Shown piece by piece: positions 39,874 through 48,282 of a stretch of 52,441 nucleotides of DNA (positions are counted from its first letter, which is position 1; each line of letters begins with the position of its first letter). Origin of the DNA: Roseovarius dicentrarchi (GTDB lineage Bacteria > Pseudomonadota > Alphaproteobacteria > Rhodobacterales > Rhodobacteraceae); NCBI RefSeq assembly GCF_003316635.1, contig NZ_QNQP01000023.1, positions 1 through 52,441 of the forward strand, read 5' to 3'. The notes under the pieces are model-generated. The model did no database searches. It worked only from the letters and a program-made list of their open reading frames with translations, and was not told the origin of the DNA. A program made the position numbers and the translations under genes.

Positions 39874-40701
39874 ATGACCCAAGACCTGATTCACGACCCC
39901 AATGGCGGCCTGCCGCGCCTTCTGGCCATCATGCGCGCGCTGCGCGATCCGGAAACGGGCTGCCCCTGGGACATCGAGCAGGATTTTGCGTCGATCGCGC
40001 CCTACACTATCGAGGAGGCGTATGAAGTTGCCGACGCCATCCAGCGCGCCGATTGGTCCGACCTGACCGGCGAGCTGGGCGATCTGCTGCTTCAGGTGGT
40101 GTTTCACGCACAGATTGCGCAGGATAGAAACCTGTTCGATTTCAACGATGTGGCCAATGAAATCGCCAACAAGATGGTCGCCCGACACCCGCACGTCTTT
40201 GGCAAAGAAAGCCGCGATAAAACCGCCGCACAGCAAACCCGCGACTGGGAGGCTGTCAAGGCCACCGAGCGCGCGGCGCGCGCCGAGGCGGGCACATTGG
40301 ACGGCGTCGCACTGGGCCTGCCCGCGCTGCTGCGCGCGGTCAAGCTGCAAAAACGCGCCGCGCGGGTCGGGTTTGACTGGCCGAACACCGCGCAGGTTCT
40401 GGACAAACTCAACGAAGAAATCGCCGAGCTGGCCGAAGCGGCCGAAAGCGGCGATGCCGACCACACCGAGGAAGAGTTCGGCGATTTGCTGTTCGTCATG
40501 GCCAACCTCGCACGGCACATGAAAATCGACCCCGAAGCGGCCCTGCGCCGCGCCAATGCCAAGTTCACCCACCGGTTCGAGCGGATCGAAGCGCTGCTGG
40601 CCGAGGCCGGCAAAACACCCCAAGCCAGCGATCTGGCTGAAATGGACGCCCTGTGGAACCGCGCGAAGGCCGAGGAGAAAGGCAAGACGCCCGCCAAGTA
40701 G
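39874..40701 (+). CDS. mazG: Nucleoside triphosphate pyrophosphohydrolase
   Basis: 275 aa from ATG 39874, with AAGGAA six bases upstream. Two MazG domains: ETGCPWDIEQDFASIAPYTIEEAYEVADAI with ELGDLLLQVVFHAQIA (residues about 28-85), and EIAELAEAAESGDADHTEEEFGDLLFVMANLARH (about 185-225), each with the ExxE..ExxD magnesium motif. It hydrolyses NTPs to NMP and pyrophosphate, as in house-cleaning of the nucleotide pool. A TCGCGA palindrome follows five bases after the stop. Confidence 0.96.
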   Translation: MTQDLIHDPNGGLPRLLAIMRALRDPETGCPWDIEQDFASIAPYTIEEAYEVADAIQRADWSDLTGELGDLLLQVVFHAQIAQDRNLFDFNDVANEIANKMVARHPHVFGKESRDKTAAQQTRDWEAVKATERAARAEAGTLDGVALGLPALLRAVKLQKRAARVGFDWPNTAQVLDKLNEEIAELAEAAESGDADHTEEEFGDLLFVMANLARHMKIDPEAALRRANAKFTHRFERIEALLAEAGKTPQASDLAEMDALWNRAKAEEKGKTPAK

Positions 40702-40706
40702 TGCCA

Positions 40707-40726
40707 AGAAAATTCGCGAATTTTCT
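40707..40726. repeat. 20-base palindrome after mazG
   Basis: AGAAAATTCGCGAATTTTCT is a perfect palindrome with a TTCGCGAA centre, between the convergent mazG and M24 peptidase genes. Relative of the dyads at 15013-15058 and 50299-50318. Confidence 0.7.
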
Positions 40727-40731
40727 GGGGG

Positions 40732-41862
40732 TCAAATCACCGGCAGCGCAGGACCGGCAAACCGGGTCAGCGGCTGCGCCGCGCCATGACGGATGACGAT
40801 GTTCTCCTCGGCCACCATGATGGTGCCCGGTCCGGTCGTCACACCCGGCTCCAGCGTGATGACCATGCCCGGCACCAGCTCGGTGCGGTCCTGCGGAATC
40901 AGTGACAACCCTTCGGTCAGCTGCATCCCCAAGCCATGCCCCAGCCGCCCCGCGCCCTCGCCCGCGCCGGTGATTGCGGCCATCGCCGCGTGAACATCGC
41001 AGGCGCGCGCGCCGGGTCTTGCGGCGTCAAGCCCTGCGTGAATTGCCTCGGCCAGCTGGGCATGGGCCAGCGCGGCATTGCCCGACGCGGCGCCCACGGC
41101 ATAGTTGCGATCAAAATCACAGAAATATCCGTCCCAGACCGCGCCCGTATCCAGCATCAGCACATCCCCGCGCGCCAGCCGGGCGTCCGAGGCGGGAGAG
41201 ATGACATCGCCATAGCCATCCGGCCCCGCGCCGCCCGCGATATAGGCCACCATATCGGCGCCCTCCTCCAGCAGCAGCCGTTGAAATCCGCGGAACACCG
41301 CGCTGAGGGGCGCACCCTCGCGCGCGATTTCGCCCACCCGGTCAAAGGCGCGGCCGCCGATCGCGCAGGCTTGGGCGATCTTGGCTATCTCCGCCTCCGA
41401 CTTGACCGCGCGCAAGGCCGCATTGATGCCATGATCATGGGTGAATTCCAGCCCGCTGGCCGCCTGCACCTGCGCATAGGCGGCCAGCGGCATCCGCAGG
41501 TGGCTTTCCGGTCCCGAGGGCACGCCGACCGGGCCGCCAACCTCGCGAAGTGTCGCCGCAAGCAGCGTGATGCCGTCATCGGCAGGGTCCGGCGCGGGCC
41601 AGACACGGATATCGCGGACCCAGGTCCGTGCCATCAGCGCGGCGCCGATGCTGGGGATGACCGCGATCGGCGCAGCCGACACAGGCAGCACCAGAAACCA
41701 CGGCCGGCTGGGGCTTTCCCAGAACCGCGTCAGAAACCCCGTGAAATACCGTATCTCCGGCTCGGTCGTCAGCAGGAGCGCGCCAAGGCCAGCGGCATCC
41801 ATCCGCGCCTGCGCCGCCGACACGCGGCCACGAAATTCGGCCAGCGCAAAGCCGCGCGTCAC
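40732..41862 (-). CDS. M24-family Xaa-Pro peptidase-like protein
   Basis: 376 aa from GTG 41862, which overlaps the TGA of the upstream PLP-lyase gene (GTGA); an in-frame ATG at 41889 lies deeper in that gene. Creatinase-type N-domain (residues 1-140) and pita-bread domain with all five expected metal ligands: LDTGAVWDGYFCDFDRN, GRLGHGLGMQL, TLEPGV, AEENIVI. Members act as prolidases, creatinases or ectoine hydrolases (DoeA/EutD); the substrate is not evident. Coupling to the PLP lyase suggests one short catabolic operon. Confidence 0.88.
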   Translation of the reverse strand: MTRGFALAEFRGRVSAAQARMDAAGLGALLLTTEPEIRYFTGFLTRFWESPSRPWFLVLPVSAAPIAVIPSIGAALMARTWVRDIRVWPAPDPADDGITLLAATLREVGGPVGVPSGPESHLRMPLAAYAQVQAASGLEFTHDHGINAALRAVKSEAEIAKIAQACAIGGRAFDRVGEIAREGAPLSAVFRGFQRLLLEEGADMVAYIAGGAGPDGYGDVISPASDARLARGDVLMLDTGAVWDGYFCDFDRNYAVGAASGNAALAHAQLAEAIHAGLDAARPGARACDVHAAMAAITGAGEGAGRLGHGLGMQLTEGLSLIPQDRTELVPGMVITLEPGVTTGPGTIMVAEENIVIRHGAAQPLTRFAGPALPVI

Positions 41863-42890
41863 TCGGCCGGGCCTTCGCTGAGGATGCACAGCACGCGCGC
41901 CTCCACCGGCAGGCCCATATGGCTGAGCGCCGCCAGCCCCGCGCCGCCCGACTCGGACGCCGCCAGCCCGATTGCCGCCAATTCCGGCAGCGCCGCCGAC
42001 GCCTCGTCATCGGAGATCAGCGCAAAGGCATCGGCGTCCCGCGCCAGCCCCTTCAGCGCGATCAGCGACGCATCCTTGCAATCAAGGCGGCCCATGTTGG
42101 ACACCTCGCCCGCCGTGCTGACGAATTTACCCGCCTTGATGCAGGCATGCAGCGCCGGGGCCGCCTCGGGCTCCACCACGATGATCTGCGGCGCGTCGCC
42201 CCAGATTTTGCGGAAATATGCAGCGCACGCACCTGCAAGCCCACCGACCCCGGCCTGTAGCAGGATATGCGTCGGAACCTCCGGCATCTGCTCGGCAGCT
42301 TCGGCTGCCAGCACCAGATACCCCTCCATCAATCGGTGCGGCAATTCGGTATAGCCGGGCCATGAGCTGTCTGACAGCAAGGTCCAGCCATTGCTGTCTG
42401 CTGCTTGAAAAGCCGCATCCATGCTTGCCTCGTAATGACCGCCGGCGCGGACCACCTCGGCGCCGCGCGCGCGCAGCCGCTCGGCAAAGCTTTCGGGCAC
42501 CGGCGCCGCCAGATAGATCACCGCGCGCGCACCAAAGAGCGCCGCCCCCGCCGCCACCGACAGCCCATGATTACCGGCGCTGGCCGTGACATAGGTGCGC
42601 CCGGTCAGACTGCGCGCGATATCCGCGGCGCCTGTCTGAACCGCCTCATGTGCAATGACATACGCCGCGCCCAGCGCCTTGAAACTGCCCAGATTCATGC
42701 GCGTGCGCTCGTCCTTGACCCAGACAGAGGGGCCGTACCCCTCGGCCACCACCAGCGGCGTTGCGGCTGCGGCCGGGCATCGCGTGAGCAGGGCGCGCGG
42801 CGCGTCCGCGTCCACGCTGGGCCATGGAATATCGGCCAGGGTCGCTTGGGGCAGGCCCTCGCCGCGCCACGGATTGTCATACACTTGCAT
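41859..42890 (-). CDS. PLP-dependent lyase, diaminopropionate ammonia-lyase-like
   Basis: 343 aa, fold type II. PLP lysine in LGSFKALGAAYVI, substrate loop TASAGNHGLSVA, phosphate-binding QAGVGGLAGA. The N-terminal NPWRGEGLP resembles diaminopropionate ammonia-lyases, but those are about 400 aa, so a different amino acid may be the substrate. It is the first gene of a two-gene unit with the M24 peptidase and is divergent from the RHH gene. Confidence 0.8.
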   Translation of the reverse strand: MQVYDNPWRGEGLPQATLADIPWPSVDADAPRALLTRCPAAAATPLVVAEGYGPSVWVKDERTRMNLGSFKALGAAYVIAHEAVQTGAADIARSLTGRTYVTASAGNHGLSVAAGAALFGARAVIYLAAPVPESFAERLRARGAEVVRAGGHYEASMDAAFQAADSNGWTLLSDSSWPGYTELPHRLMEGYLVLAAEAAEQMPEVPTHILLQAGVGGLAGACAAYFRKIWGDAPQIIVVEPEAAPALHACIKAGKFVSTAGEVSNMGRLDCKDASLIALKGLARDADAFALISDDEASAALPELAAIGLAASESGGAGLAALSHMGLPVEARVLCILSEGPAE

Positions 42891-43020
42891 GGTATCTCTC
42901 CCTCATCGCGGGCATTGGACGCCCCGCGCCCGCCCGCGTCAAGGCCGGGCTGTTCGTATGGCTTGACGTAGCGACGCCAGCCTGTAGCGTTATCCCCCAA
43001 ACCATAAAGGGGAGACTGCC

Positions 43021-43410
43021 ATGTGCCGCGTTTTCATCGGGGCCGATCCGAAACTGTGGGAAAGCGTCACACGGTCCTTCCGCATGGACGGCATGGTGAC
43101 CAGCGTGCGGCTGGAACATATGTTCTGGAACGTGCTGGACGATATCGCCCAGCAGCAGGATCTGAACGTGCCGCAACTGCTGCATCAGCTTTATAACGAG
43201 TCGATTGACGAGGGCCATGACCTGGGCAACTTCACGTCGTTCTTGCGGGTGTGCTGCCTGCGCTTCATCGACCTTCAGCTAAGCGGCCTGATCGCCAGCA
43301 ACGCGGCGCGGGATCTGGATGCGCTGCCGGTTGAGGATATCTTGAGCCGCGAACGGGCGCGCGATGCCGGACGTGGCAGCCGCCATGCCGTGAATTCCAA
43401 ACAGCACTGA
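43021..43410 (+). CDS. Ribbon-helix-helix domain protein
   Basis: 129 aa. Residues about 17-80 (RSFRMDGMVTSVRLEHMFWNVLDDIAQQQDLNVPQLLHQLYNES) form a ribbon-helix-helix DNA-binding domain of the alphaproteobacterial RHH_4 type. A basic tail follows. Possibly a local regulator; its divergent neighbours are the PLP lyase and peptidase genes. GGGGAG lies before the ATG. Confidence 0.85.
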   Translation: MCRVFIGADPKLWESVTRSFRMDGMVTSVRLEHMFWNVLDDIAQQQDLNVPQLLHQLYNESIDEGHDLGNFTSFLRVCCLRFIDLQLSGLIASNAARDLDALPVEDILSRERARDAGRGSRHAVNSKQH

Positions 43411-43415
43411 CCGCA

Positions 43416-43438
43416 GCCCCCGGCACGGCGCCGGGGGC
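43416..43438. terminator. Bidirectional hairpin between the RHH and GMC genes
   Basis: 9-bp GC stem GCCCCCGGC / GCCGGGGGC with a 5-base loop, between two convergent genes. Only a weak T-tract (GTGTTTC) follows on the plus strand. Confidence 0.6.
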
Positions 43439-43452
43439 GGTGTTTCAAGCTG

Positions 43453-45024
43453 TCAGAGGTTGCCCTGGCTCATCTGGCTTTCGATATGATCGGCCTGCCG
43501 GATCGCCAGCGCCACGATGGTCAGCGTCGGATTCTCCGCCGCGCCAGAGGTGAATTGCGAGCCATCCGAGACGAACAGATTCGCAATGTCATGCGACTGC
43601 CCCCAGCGGTTGACCACGCCATCCTGCGCCTTCTCCGACATCCGGTTCGTGCCCAGATTATGCGTTGACGGGTATGGCGGCGTCGGCAACGTGCGCGTCG
43701 CGCCCATCGCGTCATACATCGCCTGCCCCTGCTGATAGGCATGGGCGCGCATCGCCTTGTCATTGGCGTGGTCCGAATAATGCACGTTCGGCACCGGCTG
43801 GCCATGCTGATCGGTGACATCCGTGTTCAGCGTGATCCGGTTGCTCTCCTGCAGCATATCCTCGCCGACGATCCACATCCCTGCCATGTTTTCATAATGA
43901 TCCAGCGCCGTGGTAAATTCGCGGCCCCAGCCACCCGGATCAAGGAACGCAGCCATGAACGGCAGACCCAAGGACAACGTCTCCAGCTCGTACCCGCCGA
44001 CGAAACCCCGGCTGGGATCGTGCCGCGCCTCGTCCTGAACGATGCCGGCCATGGTGGTGCCACGCCACATCTTCACCGGCTTGTCAAAGATACCGTAAAC
44101 CGACCCGGTCAGGTGCCGCATATAGTTGCGCCCCACCTGGCCTGAGCTGTTGGCCAGCCCGTCGGGAAACATCGAACTGGCCGAATTGAGCAGCAGACGC
44201 GGGCTTTCGATCGAGTTGCCCGCCACGCAGACGATGCGCGCCTTCTGCATATGCTGGTTGCCATCCGCATCGACATAGACAACGCCCGTCACCTTGCCGG
44301 CCTCATTATGCTCGATCTTCAGCACATGCGCCTTTTCGCGCACCTCCAGATTGCCGGTCGCCTCACCTGCCGGAATATCCGTATAGGCCGAGGACCATTT
44401 CGCGCCCCATTTGCAGCCCTGAAAGCAGAACCCCGTCTGCTGGCAGGCCGGACGGTCCGCAGTATCGGCCGAGTTGATCGCCATCCGCCCCGTGCTGACC
44501 TCCTTGTAGCCCAGCGCCCGCGCGCCCGCCTCGAACACCTTGTAATTGTTGCTGCCGGGCAGGCCCGCATTGCCATTGGTGCGCGTGACGTTCAGCTTCT
44601 TCTCGGCCTTGTCGTAATAGGGCGCCAGCTCGGCCCCATCTATCGGCCAGTCCAAAAGGTTCGCACCCTCAACCGCGCCGTAATTGGTCAGGGGCTTCCA
44701 CTCATGCTCCTGAAAACGCAGCGATGCCCCCGCCCAATGGGTCGTGGTGCCGCCCACTGCCTTGACGATCCACGCGGGCAGGCCCGAGAAATCATTGGCG
44801 ACGCGCCAATCGCCCGACGTGGTGCGCCCGTCCAGCCAGGCCAGCTGTCCAAAGCTTTCCCATTCGTCGTTAACGTAATCTTCGGGCAGATACCGCCCGC
44901 CCGCCTCCAGCGCGACCACGCTGATGCCCTTCTGCGCCAGTTCATTGGCCAGAACCCCGCCGCCGGCGCCGGTTCCGATAATAACGACAACACTGTCGTC
45001 GGTGAGCTCAAATGGTGCCGTCAT
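43453..45024 (-). CDS. GMC-family oxidoreductase (FAD), dehydrogenase large subunit
   Basis: 523 aa from ATG 45024. FAD-binding GTGAGGGVLANELAQKG at residues about 15-31, then a glucose-methanol-choline fold with the C-terminal SQFTSGAAENPTLTIVALAI. Similar to the flavin subunit of membrane-bound gluconate 2-dehydrogenases and related sugar/alcohol dehydrogenases. It has no signal peptide of its own; the upstream partner carries a Tat signal. No cytochrome c subunit gene follows. Substrate unknown. Confidence 0.9.
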   Translation of the reverse strand: MTAPFELTDDSVVVIIGTGAGGGVLANELAQKGISVVALEAGGRYLPEDYVNDEWESFGQLAWLDGRTTSGDWRVANDFSGLPAWIVKAVGGTTTHWAGASLRFQEHEWKPLTNYGAVEGANLLDWPIDGAELAPYYDKAEKKLNVTRTNGNAGLPGSNNYKVFEAGARALGYKEVSTGRMAINSADTADRPACQQTGFCFQGCKWGAKWSSAYTDIPAGEATGNLEVREKAHVLKIEHNEAGKVTGVVYVDADGNQHMQKARIVCVAGNSIESPRLLLNSASSMFPDGLANSSGQVGRNYMRHLTGSVYGIFDKPVKMWRGTTMAGIVQDEARHDPSRGFVGGYELETLSLGLPFMAAFLDPGGWGREFTTALDHYENMAGMWIVGEDMLQESNRITLNTDVTDQHGQPVPNVHYSDHANDKAMRAHAYQQGQAMYDAMGATRTLPTPPYPSTHNLGTNRMSEKAQDGVVNRWGQSHDIANLFVSDGSQFTSGAAENPTLTIVALAIRQADHIESQMSQGNL

Positions 45025-45040
45025 GGTGCCAGTCCCCCCT

Positions 45041-45556
45041 TTAAATCCAGTTAATGTCGTCGAAGCCGCGGTTGATATACCCGCCATGGCTATAGCTTTC
45101 GCCCTCATAGCCGAAGATCGGCCAGATCGCCTTTTGGTTATACAGCCCCGTCACCAGACCGCCGCGCACCTTCTGGAAAAACGCGGTATCCTCCATCCCG
45201 CGCAGGATCGCGACGCGGTCCTTTTCCCAACCGGTTTTCAGATAGCTGTCAAAGCCAGCCTCGCGCGCCGCCGCGTCCAGCGCGGCAATTCCGGCCTCGG
45301 TCTCGTCCACAGCCTCGGGCACGTCGTAGCCTTTAACCGCGATGACATAATATTCGTCGCCCACCTGATCATGCGGATAGATATCGCGCGCCATCTGGAT
45401 CAGCGTCGCCATGGCTTCGGGCTTCAGCGCGTCCATGGTGGTGGCCCAGGCCCCATCCTTGCCCGCGATGAACCCCGGCCCCACGACCAGCGCCGCCCCC
45501 GCCGCCACGCTGCGCGACAACAGCTGCCGCCGCGTCATGTTTTTAAGCTTTTTCAT
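45041..45556 (-). CDS. Gluconate 2-dehydrogenase subunit 3-like protein with Tat signal
   Basis: 171 aa. Twin-arginine signal MTRRQLLSRSVAAGAALVVG (Arg9-Arg10). The rest resembles the small subunit (gluconate 2-dehydrogenase subunit 3 family), including MARDIYPHDQVGDEYYV. In this family the small subunit escorts the folded flavoprotein through the Tat pore. Ends 16 bp before the GMC gene, so the two form an operon. Confidence 0.9.
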   Translation of the reverse strand: MKKLKNMTRRQLLSRSVAAGAALVVGPGFIAGKDGAWATTMDALKPEAMATLIQMARDIYPHDQVGDEYYVIAVKGYDVPEAVDETEAGIAALDAAAREAGFDSYLKTGWEKDRVAILRGMEDTAFFQKVRGGLVTGLYNQKAIWPIFGYEGESYSHGGYINRGFDDINWI

Positions 45557-45582
45557 CCTTCCATTCCTCCCTGAATGGGCCG

Positions 45583-45978
45583 CTATTGATAGCGGCCGTG
45601 CTTTTGCAAAACTTCTATTTCGTACCCATCGGGATCCTTCACAAAGAAGAACCGCGCCAGCAAAGCGCCGTCGCGGTTGAAATCCACAATCTTGCGCGGC
45701 TCCAGCCCTGCCGCCTCGAACCGGGCATGCTCTGCCTCCAGATCGTCAACGCAGACGGCCAGATGCCCGTACCCATCGCCCAGATCATAGGGCTCGGTGC
45801 GGCCCTTGTTGATCGTCAGCTCAACCTCGAAAGGCGCCTCGGTGTTGCTCAGATAAACCAGCGTGAAATTGTCGAAATCCAGTCGCTGGGCCACCTCCAG
45901 CCCCAGTGCGGTCTTATAGAACGCAACCGATCGCGCCTCGTCCAGAACCCGGATCATCGAATGTATTGCCTTGGCCAT
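45583..45978 (-). CDS. gloA: Lactoylglutathione lyase / VOC-family protein
   Basis: 131 aa. Two beta-alpha-beta-beta-beta modules of the vicinal-oxygen-chelate fold: HSMIRVLDEARSVAFYKTALGLEV and GYGHLAVCVDDLEAEHARFEAAGLEP, then FFVKDPDGYEIEVLQ. Pattern and length fit glyoxalase I (methylglyoxal detoxification). Metal ligands His7, Glu/His and Glu are in the usual positions by eye. Upstream of, and on the same strand as, the Tat-subunit gene. Confidence 0.85.
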   Translation of the reverse strand: MAKAIHSMIRVLDEARSVAFYKTALGLEVAQRLDFDNFTLVYLSNTEAPFEVELTINKGRTEPYDLGDGYGHLAVCVDDLEAEHARFEAAGLEPRKIVDFNRDGALLARFFFVKDPDGYEIEVLQKHGRYQ

Positions 45979-46285
45979 GTCGCCTCCTGTTTAGTGATCT
46001 CATATTTACGGTAATGCGAAAGAAACGCTGGCAGGTATTATGTGACTACTACCGCGATATCCCGGCCATCGTTTCGCGCCTTGGCATGCCTCGGCCATCG
46101 CCGCTGCCGCGCTGTCATGCTACGCCAATTTCGGCAGTTTGCATGCGTATTTTAGCACGGCAAGTCGGTTCAGACCCGGCCAATGTCGCAATTCGCCAAG
46201 TGCCTGCGCCGTAAATTGGCGATTAACAAGACAGGTAAACATCGCAGGCCGCCTTGTGTCCTGCACTATTGCAAGGGTTCGCACC
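45979..46285. other. 307-bp divergent intergenic region (gloA / corrinoid gene)
   Basis: No gene seen. It holds the ribosome-binding site AAGGG ahead of the corrinoid ATG, a weak CGCC/GGCG dyad near 46208-46223, and no recognisable SAM, SAH or cobalamin riboswitch. Confidence 0.4.
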
Positions 46286-46990
46286 ATGTCCGACGACCAA
46301 GACGACATCATCCTGTCCGAACTGGACGACGACGAACTGGTTCAACAAATGTTTGACGACCTCTATGACGGCCTGCGGGACGAAATCATGGAAGGCGTCA
46401 ACATCTTGCTGGAACGCGGCTGGGCGCCCTATGACATCCTGACCAAGGCGCTTGTCGGCGGCATGACCATCGTCGGCAAGGATTTCCGCGACGGTATCCT
46501 GTTCGTGCCCGAAGTGTTGCTGGCCGCCAACGCGATGAAGGGCGGCATGTTCATTCTCAAGCCGCTTCTGGCCGAAACCGGCGCGCCCCGCGTGGGCAAG
46601 ATGGTGATCGGAACGGTCAAGGGCGACATCCACGATATCGGCAAGAACCTTGTCGGCATGATGATGGAAGGCGCCGGCTTCGAGGTGGTCGATCTGGGCA
46701 TCAACAATTCGGTCGAAAAATATCTGGACGCGCTCGATGCTGAAACCCCCGATATCCTGGGCATGTCCGCCCTGCTGACAACGACAATGCCCTACATGAA
46801 GGTCGTCATCGACACGATGATCGAACAGGGCATCCGCGACGATTACATCGTGCTGGTCGGCGGCGCCCCCCTGAACGAGGAATTTGGCAAGGCCATCGGT
46901 GCCGACGCCTATTGCCGCGATGCCGCCGTCGCGGTGGAAACGGCCAAGGAATTCGTCGGCCGCAAGCACAATCAGGGCGTCACTGCCTGA
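46286..46990 (+). CDS. Corrinoid (B12-binding) methyltransfer protein
   Basis: 234 aa from ATG 46286 (the frame upstream to 46139 is not protein-like). Helical cap domain (residues about 15-100, ILTKALVGGMTIVGKDFRDG ... LAANAMKGGMFILKP) and a Rossmann B12 domain with the base-off ligand motif DIHDIG (His116) and SALLTTTM. This is the layout of MtaC/MtbC-type corrinoid proteins and of the B12 module of MetH. In Phaeobacter a split methionine synthase with a separate B12-binding protein has been described, so it may be that subunit. No methyltransferase is adjacent; DUF1638 follows. Confidence 0.88.
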   Translation: MSDDQDDIILSELDDDELVQQMFDDLYDGLRDEIMEGVNILLERGWAPYDILTKALVGGMTIVGKDFRDGILFVPEVLLAANAMKGGMFILKPLLAETGAPRVGKMVIGTVKGDIHDIGKNLVGMMMEGAGFEVVDLGINNSVEKYLDALDAETPDILGMSALLTTTMPYMKVVIDTMIEQGIRDDYIVLVGGAPLNEEFGKAIGADAYCRDAAVAVETAKEFVGRKHNQGVTA

Positions 46991-47024
46991 TCTGCGGCTC
47001 CGCGCCGGACTGCATGATACAGAC

Positions 47025-47048
47025 GGCGGGGCCATCATCGGCCCCGTC
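47025..47048 (+). other. Intercistronic hairpin between corrinoid and DUF1638 genes
   Basis: 7-bp GC stem CGGGGCC / GGCCCCG extended by two further pairs, loop ATCATC, followed by TTCATTT. Could attenuate read-through into the DUF1638 gene or protect the upstream message. Confidence 0.4.
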
Positions 47049-47099
47049 TTCATTTCCGGCGGGTGGCCCCTCCCCCGCGCAAGCTGAAAAGGCGCAGAC

Positions 47100-47771
47100 A
47101 TGACTGATCTTCCGCCCGATCGCGTCCTGACCGAAATTGGCATGACAGCGCCGGCCGCTACCGCGGACAAGGGCACGGGCACGGGCCAAATCCTGCTCAT
47201 CGCCTGCGGCGCTCTGGCGCGCGAGATCCTCGCGCTGATCCGGCTGAACGGCTGGGATCACATGACACTGATCTGCCTGCCCGCCAATCTGCACCTCTAC
47301 CCGGACCGAATCGCAGACGCGGTCGAGGCAACGGTGATCAAAAACCGCGACCATTATACTCAGATATTTATCGCCTACGCCGATTGCGGCACCGGCGGCC
47401 TGCTCCGTGACAGATGCGACGCGCTTGGCGTCGACATGATCCAGGGGCCCCATTGCTACAGCTTTTTCGAGGGCAATGACGCCTTCGCCCTGCATGATGA
47501 CGAAATCACCGCCTTCTACCTGACGGATTTTCTGGTCCGCCAATTCGACGCGTTTGTCTGGAAACCGATGGGTCTGGACCGCCACCCCGAACTGCGCGAC
47601 ATGATTTTCGGCAATTACACGAAACTGGTCTATCAGGCCCAGACAGACAATGCCGCCCTGCGCGCCAAAGCCGAAGAGTGCGCCCGCCGCCTCGGCCTCG
47701 ACTACGAATATCGTTTTACCGGCTACGGCGAGCTGACCACCGCCTTGACAGACGTCGCACAAAAAAATTAG
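47100..47771 (+). CDS. DUF1638 domain-containing protein
   Basis: 223 aa. Residues about 28-215 match DUF1638: ILLIACGALAREILALIRLNGWDHMTLICLPANLHLYPDRI, IFIAYADCGTGGLL and GPHCYSFFEG. Conserved Cys and His residues (Cys36, Cys in ADCGTGG, His/Cys in GPHCYSF) suggest a metal site. The family is found beside corrinoid methyltransferase genes, and it lies 109 bp after one here; a role in corrinoid methyl transfer or reactivation is inferred. Confidence 0.88.
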   Translation: MTDLPPDRVLTEIGMTAPAATADKGTGTGQILLIACGALAREILALIRLNGWDHMTLICLPANLHLYPDRIADAVEATVIKNRDHYTQIFIAYADCGTGGLLRDRCDALGVDMIQGPHCYSFFEGNDAFALHDDEITAFYLTDFLVRQFDAFVWKPMGLDRHPELRDMIFGNYTKLVYQAQTDNAALRAKAEECARRLGLDYEYRFTGYGELTTALTDVAQKN

Positions 47772-47827
47772 GCGCCCCGCTTGCACGGCACGCCCTGTTT
47801 TTTCTTGGTCTGAAATACCCAAATCCC

Positions 47828-47850
47828 AGCGCCGCAGCGAACGCGGCGCT
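47828..47850 (-). terminator. Hairpin at the grxD 3' end
   Basis: Perfect 8-bp stem AGCGCCGC / GCGGCGCT with a 7-base loop, six bases after the grxD stop on the minus strand and followed by GGGATTT. A weak terminator that may also serve the convergent DUF1638 gene. Confidence 0.5.
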
Positions 47851-47856
47851 CAAGAG

Positions 47857-48219
47857 TTACGCGTTGGCTTCGCGAATCTTATCCGCAGCAGCCTTGTCAT
47901 AGGTGACGCCATTTTGCTCCAACAGCGTGTCCAGCTCGCCCGACAGCGTCATCTCGGTGATGATATCGCAACCGCCGACAAACTCGCCCTTGACGTAAAG
48001 CTGCGGAATCGTCGGCCAGTCGGAATAATCCTTGATCCCCTGCCGGATGCCCTCATCCTCCAGCACATTCACATCGGCATAATCGATGCCCATGAAATTC
48101 AGAACGCCGGCCACGCGGCTTGAAAACCCGCATTGCGGCATTTCCTTGGTGCCTTTCATGAACAGGACCACGTCCTTGGCTTTGACGGTCTCTTCGATAC
48201 GTGTCTTTGCGTCAGTCAT
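47857..48219 (-). CDS. grxD: Monothiol glutaredoxin (Grx4 family)
   Basis: 120 aa. CGFS motif with Cys30 (MPQCGFSSRVAGVLN), then WPTIPQLYVKGEFVGGCDIITEM. These proteins bind and carry [2Fe-2S] clusters with BolA partners. The bolA gene is immediately upstream on the same strand, supporting a Grx-BolA complex. Confidence 0.97.
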   Translation of the reverse strand: MTDAKTRIEETVKAKDVVLFMKGTKEMPQCGFSSRVAGVLNFMGIDYADVNVLEDEGIRQGIKDYSDWPTIPQLYVKGEFVGGCDIITEMTLSGELDTLLEQNGVTYDKAAADKIREANA

Positions 48220-48282
48220 GTCTTGTCCTCATCAGTCTCTGGGTTGAACGCCGGTTCAAATTCTCATGCGCAGATAGGCGGA

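Noticed and set aside
45979..46285. SAM, SAH or cobalamin riboswitch ahead of the corrinoid gene
   Set aside because: No matching core motif or convincing structure.
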